Shown here one piece after another: positions 27,933 through 38,717 of a stretch of DNA of 64,000 nt (positions are counted from its first letter, which is position 1; every line of letters starts with the position of its first letter). This DNA comes from CAWAYR01 sp050250955 (GTDB lineage Bacteria; Acidobacteriota; Vicinamibacteria; Vicinamibacterales; UBA2999). The stretch is from contig JBFWNR010000004.1 of NCBI GenBank assembly GCA_050250955.1, forward strand, positions 372,001 through 436,000, in the 5' to 3' direction. The notes under the pieces were generated by a model. The model ran no database searches. It worked only from the letters and a program-made list of their open reading frames with translations, and was not told the DNA's origin. Position numbers and translations under genes: made by a program.

Positions 27933-28006
27933 GGGGGCGAGGCAGCGCTGAAGCTCTGCCCGACTCGATCGCGCGCTGCCCTGCGTGCTCGGGCCAGCCG
28001 TGAGCG

Positions 28007-28930
28007 TCAGCGCTGGTCGAGGAAGGTGCCGTTGCGCAGCTCGGCGAACGCGCGGCGGATCTCCTCCTGGGTGTTCATCACCACCGGTCCATACCAGGCG
28101 ATCGGCTCGCGGATCGGGGCGCCGGACACCAGCAGGAAGCGCAGGCCCTCGTCGCCGGCCTGCAGCCGGATCTCGTCGCCGGCGTCGAACACCACCAGCG
28201 AGCGGTTGGCGACGTCGGTGTCGTAGGTGGCGGCGTCGTCGTCGAGCAGGCCACCCGGGGCGACCCGGTCGGTGGCCACCGGCCGCGGCGCCGAGGCGTC
28301 GCGGAAACGGCCGCCGCCTTCGAACACGTAGGCGAAGACGTTGCGCGAGCGTTCGACCGGGATGGACCGCTCGCGCCCGGGCGGCACCCACAGATCGACG
28401 TACTGCGGCGAGGCGGCGATGCCCTCGACGGGTCCGCGGCGGCCCCAGAACTCGCCGGCGATCACCCGCGCCCGGGTGCCGTCGTCGTCGGTCACCTCGG
28501 TGACGTCGCCGGCCTTGACGTCCTGGTAGCGCGGCGCGGTCATCTTCTGCGCCGCCGGCAGGTTGGCCCACAGCTGGAAGCCGTGCATGCGGCCGGCGGC
28601 GTCGCCGTGCGGCATCTCCTGGTGGACGATGCCGCGTCCGGCGGTCATCCACTGGACGTCGCCGGCGCCGATGGCGCCGCTGTTGCCGAGGCTGTCGGCG
28701 TGATCCACGGTGCCGGCCAGCACGTAGGTGATGGTCTCGATGCCGCGGTGCGGATGCCACGGGAAGCCCTTGAGATAGTCCGCCGGCACGTCGTTGCGGA
28801 AATCGTCGAGGAGCAGGAACGGATCGAAGTCGGCGGTCTCCCCGAAGCCGAACGCGCGGCGCAGCTGGACGCCGGCGCCCTCCATCGTGGGCGTGGAGGT
28901 GAGGTGCTGTTTGACGGCGCGGATCGACAT
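28007..28930 (-). CDS. Pirin family protein
   Basis: 307-residue bicupin. The N-terminal cupin carries the iron ligands: FPWHPHRGIETITYVLAGTVDHADSLGNSG and GRGIVHQEMP. The C-terminal cupin is conserved in outline only. Bacterial pirins include quercetin 2,3-dioxygenases and regulators of metabolic enzymes; which applies here is unknown. Convergent with the decarboxylase and followed upstream by the MFS gene on the same strand (67 bp gap). Confidence 0.92.
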   Translation of the reverse strand: MSIRAVKQHLTSTPTMEGAGVQLRRAFGFGETADFDPFLLLDDFRNDVPADYLKGFPWHPHRGIETITYVLAGTVDHADSLGNSGAIGAGDVQWMTAGRGIVHQEMPHGDAAGRMHGFQLWANLPAAQKMTAPRYQDVKAGDVTEVTDDDGTRARVIAGEFWGRRGPVEGIAASPQYVDLWVPPGRERSIPVERSRNVFAYVFEGGGRFRDASAPRPVATDRVAPGGLLDDDAATYDTDVANRSLVVFDAGDEIRLQAGDEGLRFLLVSGAPIREPIAWYGPVVMNTQEEIRRAFAELRNGTFLDQR

Positions 28931-28997
28931 GTCGGCGGTGCCTCCAGGCCCACAGCGGCGGGCTCGTGGCTATGATGCCGAACCGGTGATGTCCGTT

Positions 28998-30281
28998 TCA
29001 ACGACTATCAGCCGGCGGCCGCAGGGCCACGGCGATCGCCGCCCCGGCGAGGAGGGCCGCGGCGAGCAGCCACAGGCTGGCGGCGAAGCCGCCGGTCAGG
29101 TCACGCAGGTAGCCCATCAGCGTCGGCCCGACGAAGCCGCCGATGTTGGCCACCGAGTTGACCAGCGCCACGCCGCCGGCCGCCGCCCGGCCGGTGAGGA
29201 AGGCGGTGGGCAGCGCCCAGAAGGGGCCCAGCGTGCCCCACACCCCCATCGCCGCCAACGACAGCGCCATCAGAGAGAACGCGAACGAGGCGGGGCCGAG
29301 CGCCGCCAGGACGAAGCCCAGGGCGCCGGCGACGGCCGAGCCGGCCACGTGCCAGCGCCGTTCGCCGGTGCGGTCCGACCGGGCACCGACGGCCACCATG
29401 GCGATGGCCGCGGCGACGTAGGGCACCGCCGAGACCAGCGCCACCACGGCCGACGAGGCGCCGCCCAGCGCCTGCAGCATCTGTGGCAGCCAGAAGCTGA
29501 CGCCGTAGATGGCGAGCACGACCGAGAAGTAGATCGCGGCGAGCGCCCATAGGCGGGCGCTGGCGAAGGCGGCGCGCAGGCTGCCGTGTCCGGGCGGCGC
29601 CGTCGCCCGCTCGGCGGCCAGTGCGGCCACCAGCCAGCGCCGTTCGTCCTCCGCCAGCCAGGTGGCCTGGGCCGGGCCGTCGTCGAGGCGTCGCCACACC
29701 ACCGGCGCGAGGGCGATCGCCGGCATCGCCTCGACGACGAAGAGCCACTGCCAGCCGTGCAGGCCCCAGGTGCCGTCGAGCAGGAGCAGCGCGCTCGACA
29801 GCGGGCCGCCGATGACGCCGGCGATGGCCGTGCCGGTCATGAACAGGGCGACGGCGCGGGCCCGCTCACGGGCCGGGAACCACTGGGTCAGGTAGTAGAT
29901 GATGCCGGGGAAGAAGCCGGCCTCGGCGGCGCCGAGGAGGAAGCGCAGGACGTAGAAGCTGGTGGCGTCCTGGACGAACGCCATCCCGGCCGAGACCAGG
30001 CCCCAGGTGAGCATGATCCGGGCGATCCACACTGCGGCGCCGACCCGGGCCAGCATCAGGTTGCTGGGCACTTCGAGCAGGGTGTAGGAGACGAAGAAGA
30101 TCCCGGAGCCCAGCCCGTAGACCGCCGCGGAGAACCCGAGGTCGCGGTTCATGTCCAGCGCCGCGAAGCCGACGTTGACGCGATCCAGATAGGCGACCAC
30201 GTAGAGCAGGAACAGGAACGGGATCAGGCGGCGGCGCACGCGGGCGACGGCGCGTCGTCCGGTGGGATCGACCTCGGCCAT
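28998..30281 (-). CDS. MFS transporter, anion:cation symporter type
   Basis: 427-residue inner-membrane carrier with about 12 hydrophobic segments. The opening RLIPFLFLLYVVAYLDRVNVGFAALDMNRDLGFSAAVYGLGSGIFFVSY, then EVPSNLMLARVGAAVWIARIMLTWG and RFLLGAAEAGFFPGIIYYLTQWFPARERARAVALFM are the hallmarks of the ACS subfamily (tartrate, phthalate, glucarate and similar organic anions). Substrate unknown. Confidence 0.9.
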   Translation of the reverse strand: MAEVDPTGRRAVARVRRRLIPFLFLLYVVAYLDRVNVGFAALDMNRDLGFSAAVYGLGSGIFFVSYTLLEVPSNLMLARVGAAVWIARIMLTWGLVSAGMAFVQDATSFYVLRFLLGAAEAGFFPGIIYYLTQWFPARERARAVALFMTGTAIAGVIGGPLSSALLLLDGTWGLHGWQWLFVVEAMPAIALAPVVWRRLDDGPAQATWLAEDERRWLVAALAAERATAPPGHGSLRAAFASARLWALAAIYFSVVLAIYGVSFWLPQMLQALGGASSAVVALVSAVPYVAAAIAMVAVGARSDRTGERRWHVAGSAVAGALGFVLAALGPASFAFSLMALSLAAMGVWGTLGPFWALPTAFLTGRAAAGGVALVNSVANIGGFVGPTLMGYLRDLTGGFAASLWLLAAALLAGAAIAVALRPPADSR

Positions 30282-30301
30282 GGCCGGGCGATGATGTCAC
30301 A

Positions 30302-30317
30302 GGGCGGAACACCGCCC
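30302..30317. promoter_or_regulatory. Palindrome between divergent MFS and ADOP genes
   Basis: GGGCGG-AACA-CCGCCC, perfect 6-bp arms, in the 71-bp divergent gap. Operator-like, but no regulator is adjacent. Confidence 0.3.
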
Positions 30318-30352
30318 ACCCCGGGGCCGTCTGGTATCGCGAGGGAGAAGGC

Positions 30353-32833
30353 ATGGATCAGCTCACGCGGGACCTGCGACACGCCGCCCGCGCCCTGTGG
30401 CGCGATCGCGGCTTCAGCGCCACGACGGTGGCGACCCTGGCGCTGTGCCTGGCTGCCAACGCGGCGATCTTCGCGGTGGTCCAGGCCGTGATCCTGCGAC
30501 CGCTGCCGTTCCCCGAGCCCGAACGACTGGTCAAGATCTACAACTCCTACCCGGGCGCCGGCGCCCCGAAGGCCGACAGCGGCGTGCCCGACTACGACGA
30601 CCGCCGCCGCGAGACGACGGCGTTCGAGGAGATCGCGCTCTACCGCACGTCCGGGTCGACGATTGGCGGCGAGGGCGGTGCCGAGCCCGAGCGGGTCACC
30701 AGCATGATCGCCACGCCGTCGTTCTTCCGGCTGCTCCGCGCGCAGCCGCTGCGCGGCCGGCTGTTCACCGACGAGGACGGGGTCGTCGGCCAGCACGAGA
30801 AGGTGGTGCTGTCCTACGGGCTGTGGCAGCGTCAGTTCGCCGGGCAGGACGCGGCCATCGGCCAGTCCCTGCGCATCAACGGCGTCGTGTTCACCGTCGT
30901 CGGGGTGATGCCGGCCGACTTCCGGTTCATTTCCACCGACGTCCAACTGTGGACGCCGGCGGCCTTCAGCCCCGAGGACCGCGCCGACGACCGCCGCCAC
31001 AGCAACAGCTGGCAGATGCTCGCCCGGCTCCGACCCGGGATCGGCCTCACCGCAGCACAGCAGCAGATCGACGCCCTCAACCAGCGCAATCTCGAACGGT
31101 TCCCGCACTTCCGCGAGATCCTCACCAACGCCGGCTTCCGCACCTACGTGATTGGCCTGCACGACGACCTGGTGACCGGCACGCGCGCCACGCTGTGGCT
31201 GCTGTGGGCGTTCGCCGGCTTCGTGCTGCTCATCGGCGCCCTCAACGTCGCCAACCTGGTGTCGGTGCGAGCCACCGCGCAGCTGCGTGAGCTGGCCACG
31301 CGCCTGGCGCTCGGCGCGACGCTGGGGTCGCTGACCCGGCAGATCCTCACCGAATCGCTGCTGCTCACGACCGCCGGGGGTGGCCTGGGGCTGCTGCTCG
31401 GCTGGTGGGCGTTGCGCGCCGCACCGCTGCTCGGCCTCGACGCCCTGCCGCGAGGCGGCGAGATCGGCCTCGACGGCGCGGTGGCGCTCTACACCTTCAG
31501 CCTCGTCGGTGTGGTCGGTTCGCTGGTCGCGCTGGTGCCGGTGCTGCGGCTGCGCCATGTCGACGTCGCCGGAACCATCCGCGAGGAGGGCCGCTCCGGC
31601 ACCGCCAGCCAGCGCACCCTGCTGCTGCGCCGCGTGCTCGTCGGCGGCCAGGTGGCCTTCGCGCTGGTGCTGCTCGTCGGGGCCGGGCTGCTGCTGGCGA
31701 GCTTCGATCGCGTGCTGGCCATCGACCCGGGTTTCCGTGCCGAGGGCGTCATCACCGGACAGATCTCGCTGCCGTCGTCGCGCTACGCCGACGACACCGC
31801 GATTCGTTCGGCCTACGACCGTCTGCTGCCGGCCCTGCGGGCGATTCCTGGCGCCTCGTCGGTCGGCCTCACCAGCTCGCTGCCGTTCGGCGGCGACTAC
31901 AGCGACAGCGTCATCCTCGCCGAGGGCTACCAGATGGCGCCGGGCGAGTCGCTCATCTCGCCGTCCCAGATCCGGATCAGCGACGGACTGGCCGACGCGC
32001 TGGGGATGTCGCTGGTGGCGGGGCGGCTGTTCACCGCCGCCGACGGTCCGGGCGCGCCGAAGGTGATCGTCGTCGACCAGCGGGTGGCCGCCCACTTCTG
32101 GCCCGGTCAGAACCCGCTGGGGCGGCGGATGTACTTCCCGTCCAGCGCCACCGATCTGCTCAAGCCGCCGGCCGAGGATCAGTTCCTCACCGTGGTCGGC
32201 GTGGTGGCGCCGGTGCGGTTGCGGGCGCTCGCCGAAGGGGGCAACTCAGGTCTGTTCGGCGCCTACTACTTCCCGCTCGCCCAGTCGGTCGACCGCGGTG
32301 TGGCGATCGTGATCCGCACGACGCAGGACCCCGAGTCGCTGACCTCGGCGATCCGTGCCGCCGTGCGCCAGGTGGACCCGGGGTTGCCGGTCTACGACGT
32401 GCACACCATGGAGGCGCGGCTCGACAGCGCCCTCACCGATCGACGAACGCCGCTGATTCTGGCGCTGAGCTTCGCCGTCGTGGCCCTGCTGCTGGCCGCG
32501 GTCGGCCTCTACGGCGTGCTGGCCTACCAGGTCGCGCAGCGGTCGCGCGAGATCGGCGTCCGGATGGCGTTGGGTGCCAGCGCCGCCGGCATCTTCCAGA
32601 TGGTCCTGCGCGAGGGGGCGCTGGTGGTCGGCAGCGGCGCCGCGGTCGGACTGGCCGGCGCGTGGCTGCTGCGGCAAACGATGCAGCAGCAGCTCTACGA
32701 GGTGGATGCGATGGATCCGCGCGTGATCGCCGGGGTCGGCCTGGTGCTGCTGGCGGTGGCCCTGGCGGCCTGCCTGCTGCCGGCCCGCCGTGCCGCCGCG
32801 ACCGATCCCGCCATCGCGCTGACCGATCGGTAG
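30353..32833 (+). CDS. ABC transporter permease, acidobacterial duplicated orphan permease (ADOP) type
   Basis: 826-residue MacB/FtsX-like permease. Order: a short cytosolic start (MDQLTRDLRHAARALWRDRGFS), one hydrophobic helix (TLALCLAANAAIFAVVQAVIL), a MacB-PCD periplasmic domain, a three-helix FtsX unit (ALNVANLVSVRATAQLRELATRLALGATLGSLTRQILTESLLL), a second periplasmic domain and a second FtsX unit (YGVLAYQVAQRSREIGVRMALGASAAGIFQMVLREG). No ATPase gene is adjacent, hence 'orphan'. This layout is strongly linked with Acidobacteriota. Role unknown. Start from ATG 30353 with GGGAGAAG just upstream. Confidence 0.93.
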   Translation: MDQLTRDLRHAARALWRDRGFSATTVATLALCLAANAAIFAVVQAVILRPLPFPEPERLVKIYNSYPGAGAPKADSGVPDYDDRRRETTAFEEIALYRTSGSTIGGEGGAEPERVTSMIATPSFFRLLRAQPLRGRLFTDEDGVVGQHEKVVLSYGLWQRQFAGQDAAIGQSLRINGVVFTVVGVMPADFRFISTDVQLWTPAAFSPEDRADDRRHSNSWQMLARLRPGIGLTAAQQQIDALNQRNLERFPHFREILTNAGFRTYVIGLHDDLVTGTRATLWLLWAFAGFVLLIGALNVANLVSVRATAQLRELATRLALGATLGSLTRQILTESLLLTTAGGGLGLLLGWWALRAAPLLGLDALPRGGEIGLDGAVALYTFSLVGVVGSLVALVPVLRLRHVDVAGTIREEGRSGTASQRTLLLRRVLVGGQVAFALVLLVGAGLLLASFDRVLAIDPGFRAEGVITGQISLPSSRYADDTAIRSAYDRLLPALRAIPGASSVGLTSSLPFGGDYSDSVILAEGYQMAPGESLISPSQIRISDGLADALGMSLVAGRLFTAADGPGAPKVIVVDQRVAAHFWPGQNPLGRRMYFPSSATDLLKPPAEDQFLTVVGVVAPVRLRALAEGGNSGLFGAYYFPLAQSVDRGVAIVIRTTQDPESLTSAIRAAVRQVDPGLPVYDVHTMEARLDSALTDRRTPLILALSFAVVALLLAAVGLYGVLAYQVAQRSREIGVRMALGASAAGIFQMVLREGALVVGSGAAVGLAGAWLLRQTMQQQLYEVDAMDPRVIAGVGLVLLAVALAACLLPARRAAATDPAIALTDR

Positions 32834-32959
32834 CCGGACGGGTCAGGAAGTCGCCGCCCTGGCGGACAAGAAGTCGCCGAGTCGGCGTACCTTGTGCACG
32901 CTCCGGCACTGCCGGACCGCGTCGGGGCCTGGCACGCCCCGTGCTCCTGGCGCGGGTGC

Positions 32960-33385
32960 ATGTCTTCGTCCTCGGTGTCTCCCGGGCGCCCCGTGCCGGC
33001 GCCTTTCACCTTCGCCGCCGTGGCTGACCGGCGCGGCGAGCCCCGCCTCGGCACCGACGTGCTCGGCCTGGATGCCGACGCCCGGCTCACGCTCGGCGTG
33101 CACGTTCAGGTCGTCAACGTCTCGCGCGGCGGCGCCCTGGTCGAATCGGGTGAGTGGCTCCGCCCTGGCACCCGGACCGAACTGCGCCTCACCCGCTCCT
33201 TGCCGGGTGGCGATCCGGAACTGATGGCCGCGACGGCGGCGGTGTCGCGCTGCTGGGTGCACCGGCTCTCGCCGCTGCGCTACCGGAGCGCGCTGGTGTT
33301 CACCGAACGGCCGCTGTCGGCCGACGACGCCGATGGCCTGGAGCCCGGCGAAGTGGAGGTCGTGCTCGCCGACCAGCCGGCCTGA
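32960..33385 (+). CDS. PilZ-like domain protein
   Basis: 141 residues from ATG 32960 (a GTG at 32894 is in frame). Resembles a PilZ c-di-GMP-binding domain: an Arg cluster DRRGEPR (RxxxR), then VQVVNVSRGGALVESGEWLRPGTRTELRL, where NxSxxG replaces the usual DxSxxG, and AAVSRCWVHRLSPLRYRSALVFTE. Binding ability is likely but unproven given the Asp-to-Asn change. A second PilZ protein is at 52205. Confidence 0.72.
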   Translation: MSSSSVSPGRPVPAPFTFAAVADRRGEPRLGTDVLGLDADARLTLGVHVQVVNVSRGGALVESGEWLRPGTRTELRLTRSLPGGDPELMAATAAVSRCWVHRLSPLRYRSALVFTERPLSADDADGLEPGEVEVVLADQPA

Positions 33386-33415
33386 GCGCGACCGGGTCGT
33401 CGCGGCCGCCGGCGG

Positions 33416-34330
33416 TTACCCCCGTCCCGTGGACGCCAGCGTCGCCTGCACATAGCGCGAGCGGAGCGGGTGGCCGAGGGCCGGCTGGAGCGCCACCGAC
33501 GCGGCCATGACCCCGGCCAGCGACACGCCGGTCGCGACGCCGAGGCCGTCGAGCACGTAGAGCAGGTCCTCGGTGGCGAGATTACCGGACGCGCCCGGCG
33601 CGTAGGGACAGCCGCCGAGCCCGCCGGCCGCGGCGTCGAAGGCGGCGAAGCCGGCGTCGAGCGCCGCCAGGACGTTGGCGAGTGCCGTGCCGCGGGTGTC
33701 GTGGAAGTGCAGCGCGAGGCGGTCGCGCGGCAGATCGGCTGTCAGTGCCGCCAGGAGCGTCCGGACCTGTCCCGGATGCGCGACGCCGATCGTGTCGCTC
33801 ACCGCGACTTCGTAGACCCCCATGGCGAGCAGCGCCGCCGTCACGCGGCCGACGGCGGCCGGGGCCACAGCGCCCTCGAAGGGGCAGCCGAACGCGCACG
33901 ACACGTAGCCGCGGACGCGCAGGCCGTGGCGGCCCGCCTCGGCGACGACCTCGGCGTAGCGGGCGAGCGAGTCGTCGATCGACTGGTTGATGTTGGCGAC
34001 GCTGAAGCGCTCGCTGGCGGCGGCGAACACCGCCACCTCGTCGACCCCGGCGGCGACGGCGCGGTGGAGCCCGGCGAGGTTGGGGACCAGGGCCGTGTAG
34101 CGGATGCCGGGACGCCGGGTGATGCCGGCGAAGACGTCGGCGGCATCGGCCATCTGCGGCACCCACTTGGGCGACACGAACGCCGTGACCTCGATGGCGC
34201 GATGCCCGGCGGCCGCCAGCGCCTCGACGAAGCGGATTTTCTCGGCGGTGCTGATCGGCGACGGCTCGTTCTGCAGGCCGTCGCGAGGACCGACCTCGAC
34301 AATCCGCACGCCACCGCCGCCGTCGCTCAC
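33416..34330 (-). CDS. mvaB: Hydroxymethylglutaryl-CoA lyase
   Basis: Last step of leucine degradation: splits HMG-CoA to acetyl-CoA and acetoacetate. 304 residues: RIVEVGPRDGLQNEPSPIS (metal Asp in the RDGLQ motif), SPKWVPQMADA, YVSCAFGCPFEG, VSDTIGVAHPGQV, LALHFHDTRGTALAN and the signature GGLGGCPYAPGASGN with the catalytic Cys. The GTG at 34330 overlaps the TGA of the biotin-carrier gene (GTGA), so it is the last gene of the leucine operon. Confidence 0.94.
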   Translation of the reverse strand: MSDGGGGVRIVEVGPRDGLQNEPSPISTAEKIRFVEALAAAGHRAIEVTAFVSPKWVPQMADAADVFAGITRRPGIRYTALVPNLAGLHRAVAAGVDEVAVFAAASERFSVANINQSIDDSLARYAEVVAEAGRHGLRVRGYVSCAFGCPFEGAVAPAAVGRVTAALLAMGVYEVAVSDTIGVAHPGQVRTLLAALTADLPRDRLALHFHDTRGTALANVLAALDAGFAAFDAAAGGLGGCPYAPGASGNLATEDLLYVLDGLGVATGVSLAGVMAASVALQPALGHPLRSRYVQATLASTGRG

Positions 34331-34806
34331 GGCACCAGCTCCACCAGCCGAGCCCCCGGACGCACCAGCTCGCCGACGCGGCAGTGCACGGCGGCGATCT
34401 CGCCGTCGCGCGGCGCCCGCACGACCAGCTCCATCTTCATCGCCTCGAGCACGATCACCGCGTCGCCGGCGGCGACGCGGCTGCCCGGCGCGGCAGCGAT
34501 CGAGACGACCGTCGCCGGCATCGGCGCCGCCATCTCGTCGTCGGCCTGTCCGGTACGCTGGCGGCGGGCGCCCTCCGGGGACACGTCGAGCTGCCAGGCC
34601 GCGCCGGCGGCGAAGAGCCACGGCGCGTGCGCCGGGCCGGCGTGGGCCACCACCGTCCGGCGACCGTCGTCGCCGGTGACCAGGCACCGGCCGTCGGCCA
34701 GTCCTTCGACGCGAAGGATGGCGCCGTCGACGCGGATCTCGTCGGCGCCGAGGACCTCGACGACATGGCCGACGCCGTCGTGGGTGACGGTGTAGCGACG
34801 GCTCAT
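34327..34806 (-). CDS. Biotin carboxyl carrier part of acyl-CoA (methylcrotonyl-CoA type) carboxylase
   Basis: 159 residues. The C-terminal biotinyl domain has the attachment Lys in VLEAMKMELVVRAPRDGEIAAVHCRVGELV. The N-terminal part (RRYTVTHDGVGHVVEVLGADEIRVDGAILRVEG) matches the BT linker that in methylcrotonyl-CoA carboxylase alpha joins the biotin-carboxylase and biotinyl parts. Here it is a separate frame, starting at an ATG overlapping the biotin-carboxylase stop. One extra G in the GGGG just before the ATG would fuse the two into one ordinary alpha subunit, so this is either a recent fission or a sequencing error. Confidence 0.88.
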   Translation of the reverse strand: MSRRYTVTHDGVGHVVEVLGADEIRVDGAILRVEGLADGRCLVTGDDGRRTVVAHAGPAHAPWLFAAGAAWQLDVSPEGARRQRTGQADDEMAAPMPATVVSIAAAPGSRVAAGDAVIVLEAMKMELVVRAPRDGEIAAVHCRVGELVRPGARLVELVP

Positions 34807-36299
34807 CCCCGCCACCCGCGGATGCTGTCGAAGGGATCGGCGGCGGCCGGCGCGGCGGTCACCCGATGCGCGGCGCCGGTGGCCGTGGTGGCCGCGTGCC
34901 AAGCCGCGGCGGCGACGAGGGCGACCGGAGCGGCCCGCCTGGCGGTCAGCCGGGCCAGTTCGCGGTCGATGAAACCGGTGTCGAGGCGCGCGGCGGCGAA
35001 CGCCGGATCGGCGACGAGCGCCTGGAGGAACGCCAGGTTGGTCGTGACCCCGAGCACTTCGAACCGGCGCAGCGCGTCGGCGGTGCGAGCCAGGGCCTCG
35101 GCCCGCGAGGCGCCCCAGACGACGAGCTTGGCGAGCAGCGGATCGTAGTACACGGAGACCTCGCCGCCCTCGACGACGCCGGCGTCGACGCGGATGCCCG
35201 GGCCGGCCGGCTCCCGGTAGCGCCACAACGGGCCGGCCTGCGGCAGGAAGCCGCGACCGGGATCCTCGGCGTAGACGCGGCACTCGATGGCATGGCCGCG
35301 CTGGGCCAGATCCGCCTGCTGCCACGGCAGTGGCGCGCCGGCGGCGACCGCCAGCTGCGCCTGCACCAGGTCCACGCCGACGACGCACTCGGTGATCGGG
35401 TGCTCCACCTGCAGCCGGGTGTTGATCTCGAGGAAATAGAAACGGGCGTCGTCCCCCTCGCCCTCGAGCAGGAACTCGACGGTGCCGGCGTTCTGGTAGC
35501 CGACCGCAGCGGCGGCGGCCACGGCGGCGTCGCCCATGCGCGACCGCAGGGCCGGCGTGAGCACCGGGCAGGGCGTCTCCTCGACGACCTTCTGGTGACG
35601 GCGCTGGGCCGAGCACTCGCGTTCGAACAGGTGGACGAGCCGGCCGTGGCGGTCGCCGAAGACCTGGATCTCGACGTGGCGCGGCCGTTCGATCAGCCGC
35701 TCCAGATACACGTGGCCGTTGCCGAACGCGGCGGTGGCCTCGCGACGGGCCTGAGCGACGGCCGCCGGCAGCTCGCCGAGCTCGCGCACCACCTTCATGC
35801 CGATGCCGCCGCCGCCGGCCGCGGGTTTGACCAGGAGCGGCACGCCGACGCCCGCCGCGGCCGCGGCCAGCGCGGCCTCGCCCTGGTCGCGTGGGGTGGC
35901 GCCAGGGACCACCGGGACGCCAGCCGCTTCCATGAGGGCGCGTGCGCCGGTCTTCGAGCCGAGCTTCTCGATGGCGGCGGCCGGCGGCCCGATGAACACC
36001 AGGCCGGCGTTCTCGACCGCCCGCGCGAAGGGCGCCCGTTCGGACAGGAACCCGTAGCCGGGATGCACGGCGTCGGCGCCGTGGGCCCGTGCCGCGTCGA
36101 CGATCGCAGCGACGTTCAGGTAGCTCTCGACCGGCGGCGGCGGACCGATCCTGGCGGCGCGGTCGGCGGCGAGCACGTGCGGCGCTCCGGCATCGGCGTC
36201 CGAGTAGACGGCCACGGTCTCGAGTCCGGCGACCCGGCAGGCGCGGATCACCCGCAGCGCGATCTCGCCGCGGTTGGCGACCAGCACGCGCCGGATCAT
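34803..36299 (-). CDS. liuD: Biotin carboxylase part of methylcrotonyl-CoA-type carboxylase alpha subunit
   Basis: 498 residues; ATP-dependent carboxylation of biotin. IRRVLVANRGEIALRVIRACR, HPGYGFLSE, GSKTGAR, the ATP-grasp glycine loop KPAAGGGGIGM, FERECSAQRRHQKVVEE and EINTRLQVEHPITECVVGVDLV are all present. After the BC-C domain the chain runs into the start of the BT linker and stops at DPFDSIRGWRG, where normal alpha subunits continue. The ATG overlaps the stop of the hydratase gene. See the carrier entry for the split. Confidence 0.92.
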   Translation of the reverse strand: MIRRVLVANRGEIALRVIRACRVAGLETVAVYSDADAGAPHVLAADRAARIGPPPPVESYLNVAAIVDAARAHGADAVHPGYGFLSERAPFARAVENAGLVFIGPPAAAIEKLGSKTGARALMEAAGVPVVPGATPRDQGEAALAAAAAGVGVPLLVKPAAGGGGIGMKVVRELGELPAAVAQARREATAAFGNGHVYLERLIERPRHVEIQVFGDRHGRLVHLFERECSAQRRHQKVVEETPCPVLTPALRSRMGDAAVAAAAAVGYQNAGTVEFLLEGEGDDARFYFLEINTRLQVEHPITECVVGVDLVQAQLAVAAGAPLPWQQADLAQRGHAIECRVYAEDPGRGFLPQAGPLWRYREPAGPGIRVDAGVVEGGEVSVYYDPLLAKLVVWGASRAEALARTADALRRFEVLGVTTNLAFLQALVADPAFAAARLDTGFIDRELARLTARRAAPVALVAAAAWHAATTATGAAHRVTAAPAAADPFDSIRGWRG

Positions 36300-37078
36300 C
36301 GCGGCGTCCAGCCCGGCGTCCGCTTGTCGAGGAACGCCCGCAGTCCGTCCTGGCCTTCGTCCGATGCCCGTTGCGCGGCGATGGTGGTGGCGGTCAGCTC
36401 CGCGACCTCGGCCGGGCTGCGGCCGGCCACCTGCGGGATCAGGCGCTTGGCGGTCGCCACGGCGGTCGGTGCCGCCGACAGGAACTCGCCCACGTAGCGT
36501 TGCACGGTGTCGTCGAGGGCGTCGCTGGCGACCACGGCGTGGACGAGGCCGATGGCGCGGGCCCGCGCCGCATCGAAGCGCATGCCGGTGAGGAACAGCT
36601 CGCGCGCTGCCGAGACGCCGATCTTCGGCAGCACGAACGGCGAGATCATCGCCGGCACGATGCCCAGCTTGGTCTCGGTGAACCCGAACACGGCGCGCTC
36701 TTCGGCCACCACGACGTCGCACACCGCCGCCAGCCCGGCGCCGCCGCCGAGGGCGGCGCCCTGGATGCGGCCGACCAGTCCCAGCGGCAGGCCGTCGAGG
36801 GCCCGCAGCATGGCGGTGGTGCGCCGCGCGTCGGCCTCGTTCTCCTCGCGCGAGTAGCCGGCCATGCGGGCCATCCAGGCGGCGTCGGCGCCGGCACTGA
36901 ACACCGGCCCGGCGCCGGCGAGGACGACGACCCGCAATGCCGGGTCGGCGGCGGCCGCGTCGGCCCAGCGGTGCAGTTCGGCGATGACCGCGTCGTTGAA
37001 CGCGTTGCGCACCGCGGGGCGGTTGAGCGTCAGGTACTCGACCGGGCCGTCACGACGGATGGCGAGGAACTCGTACAT
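36296..37078 (-). CDS. liuC: Methylglutaconyl-CoA hydratase (crotonase family)
   Basis: 260 residues; hydrates 3-methylglutaconyl-CoA to HMG-CoA in leucine breakdown. Crotonase motifs: LTLNRPAVRNAFNDAVIAEL, VVLAGAGPVFSAGADAAWMARMAGYS (oxyanion hole), GRIQGAALGGGAGLAAVCDVVVA and FGFTETKLGIVPAMISPFVL with the catalytic Glu. The specific assignment relies on its place between the carboxyltransferase and the carboxylase/lyase genes. ATG at 37078, nine bases after the carboxyltransferase stop. Confidence 0.9.
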   Translation of the reverse strand: MYEFLAIRRDGPVEYLTLNRPAVRNAFNDAVIAELHRWADAAAADPALRVVVLAGAGPVFSAGADAAWMARMAGYSREENEADARRTTAMLRALDGLPLGLVGRIQGAALGGGAGLAAVCDVVVAEERAVFGFTETKLGIVPAMISPFVLPKIGVSAARELFLTGMRFDAARARAIGLVHAVVASDALDDTVQRYVGEFLSAAPTAVATAKRLIPQVAGRSPAEVAELTATTIAAQRASDEGQDGLRAFLDKRTPGWTPR

Positions 37079-37087
37079 GGCGGCGAA

Positions 37088-38695
<1,608 letters not shown>

Positions 38696-38717
38696 CGCGG
38701 CTCCGGCGACGCCCCGG

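Noticed and set aside
34327..34806. Independent acetyl-CoA carboxylase carrier (AccB)
   Set aside because: The N-terminal part matches the BT linker of methylcrotonyl-CoA carboxylase and the gene sits inside the leucine operon, so a split alpha subunit fits better.
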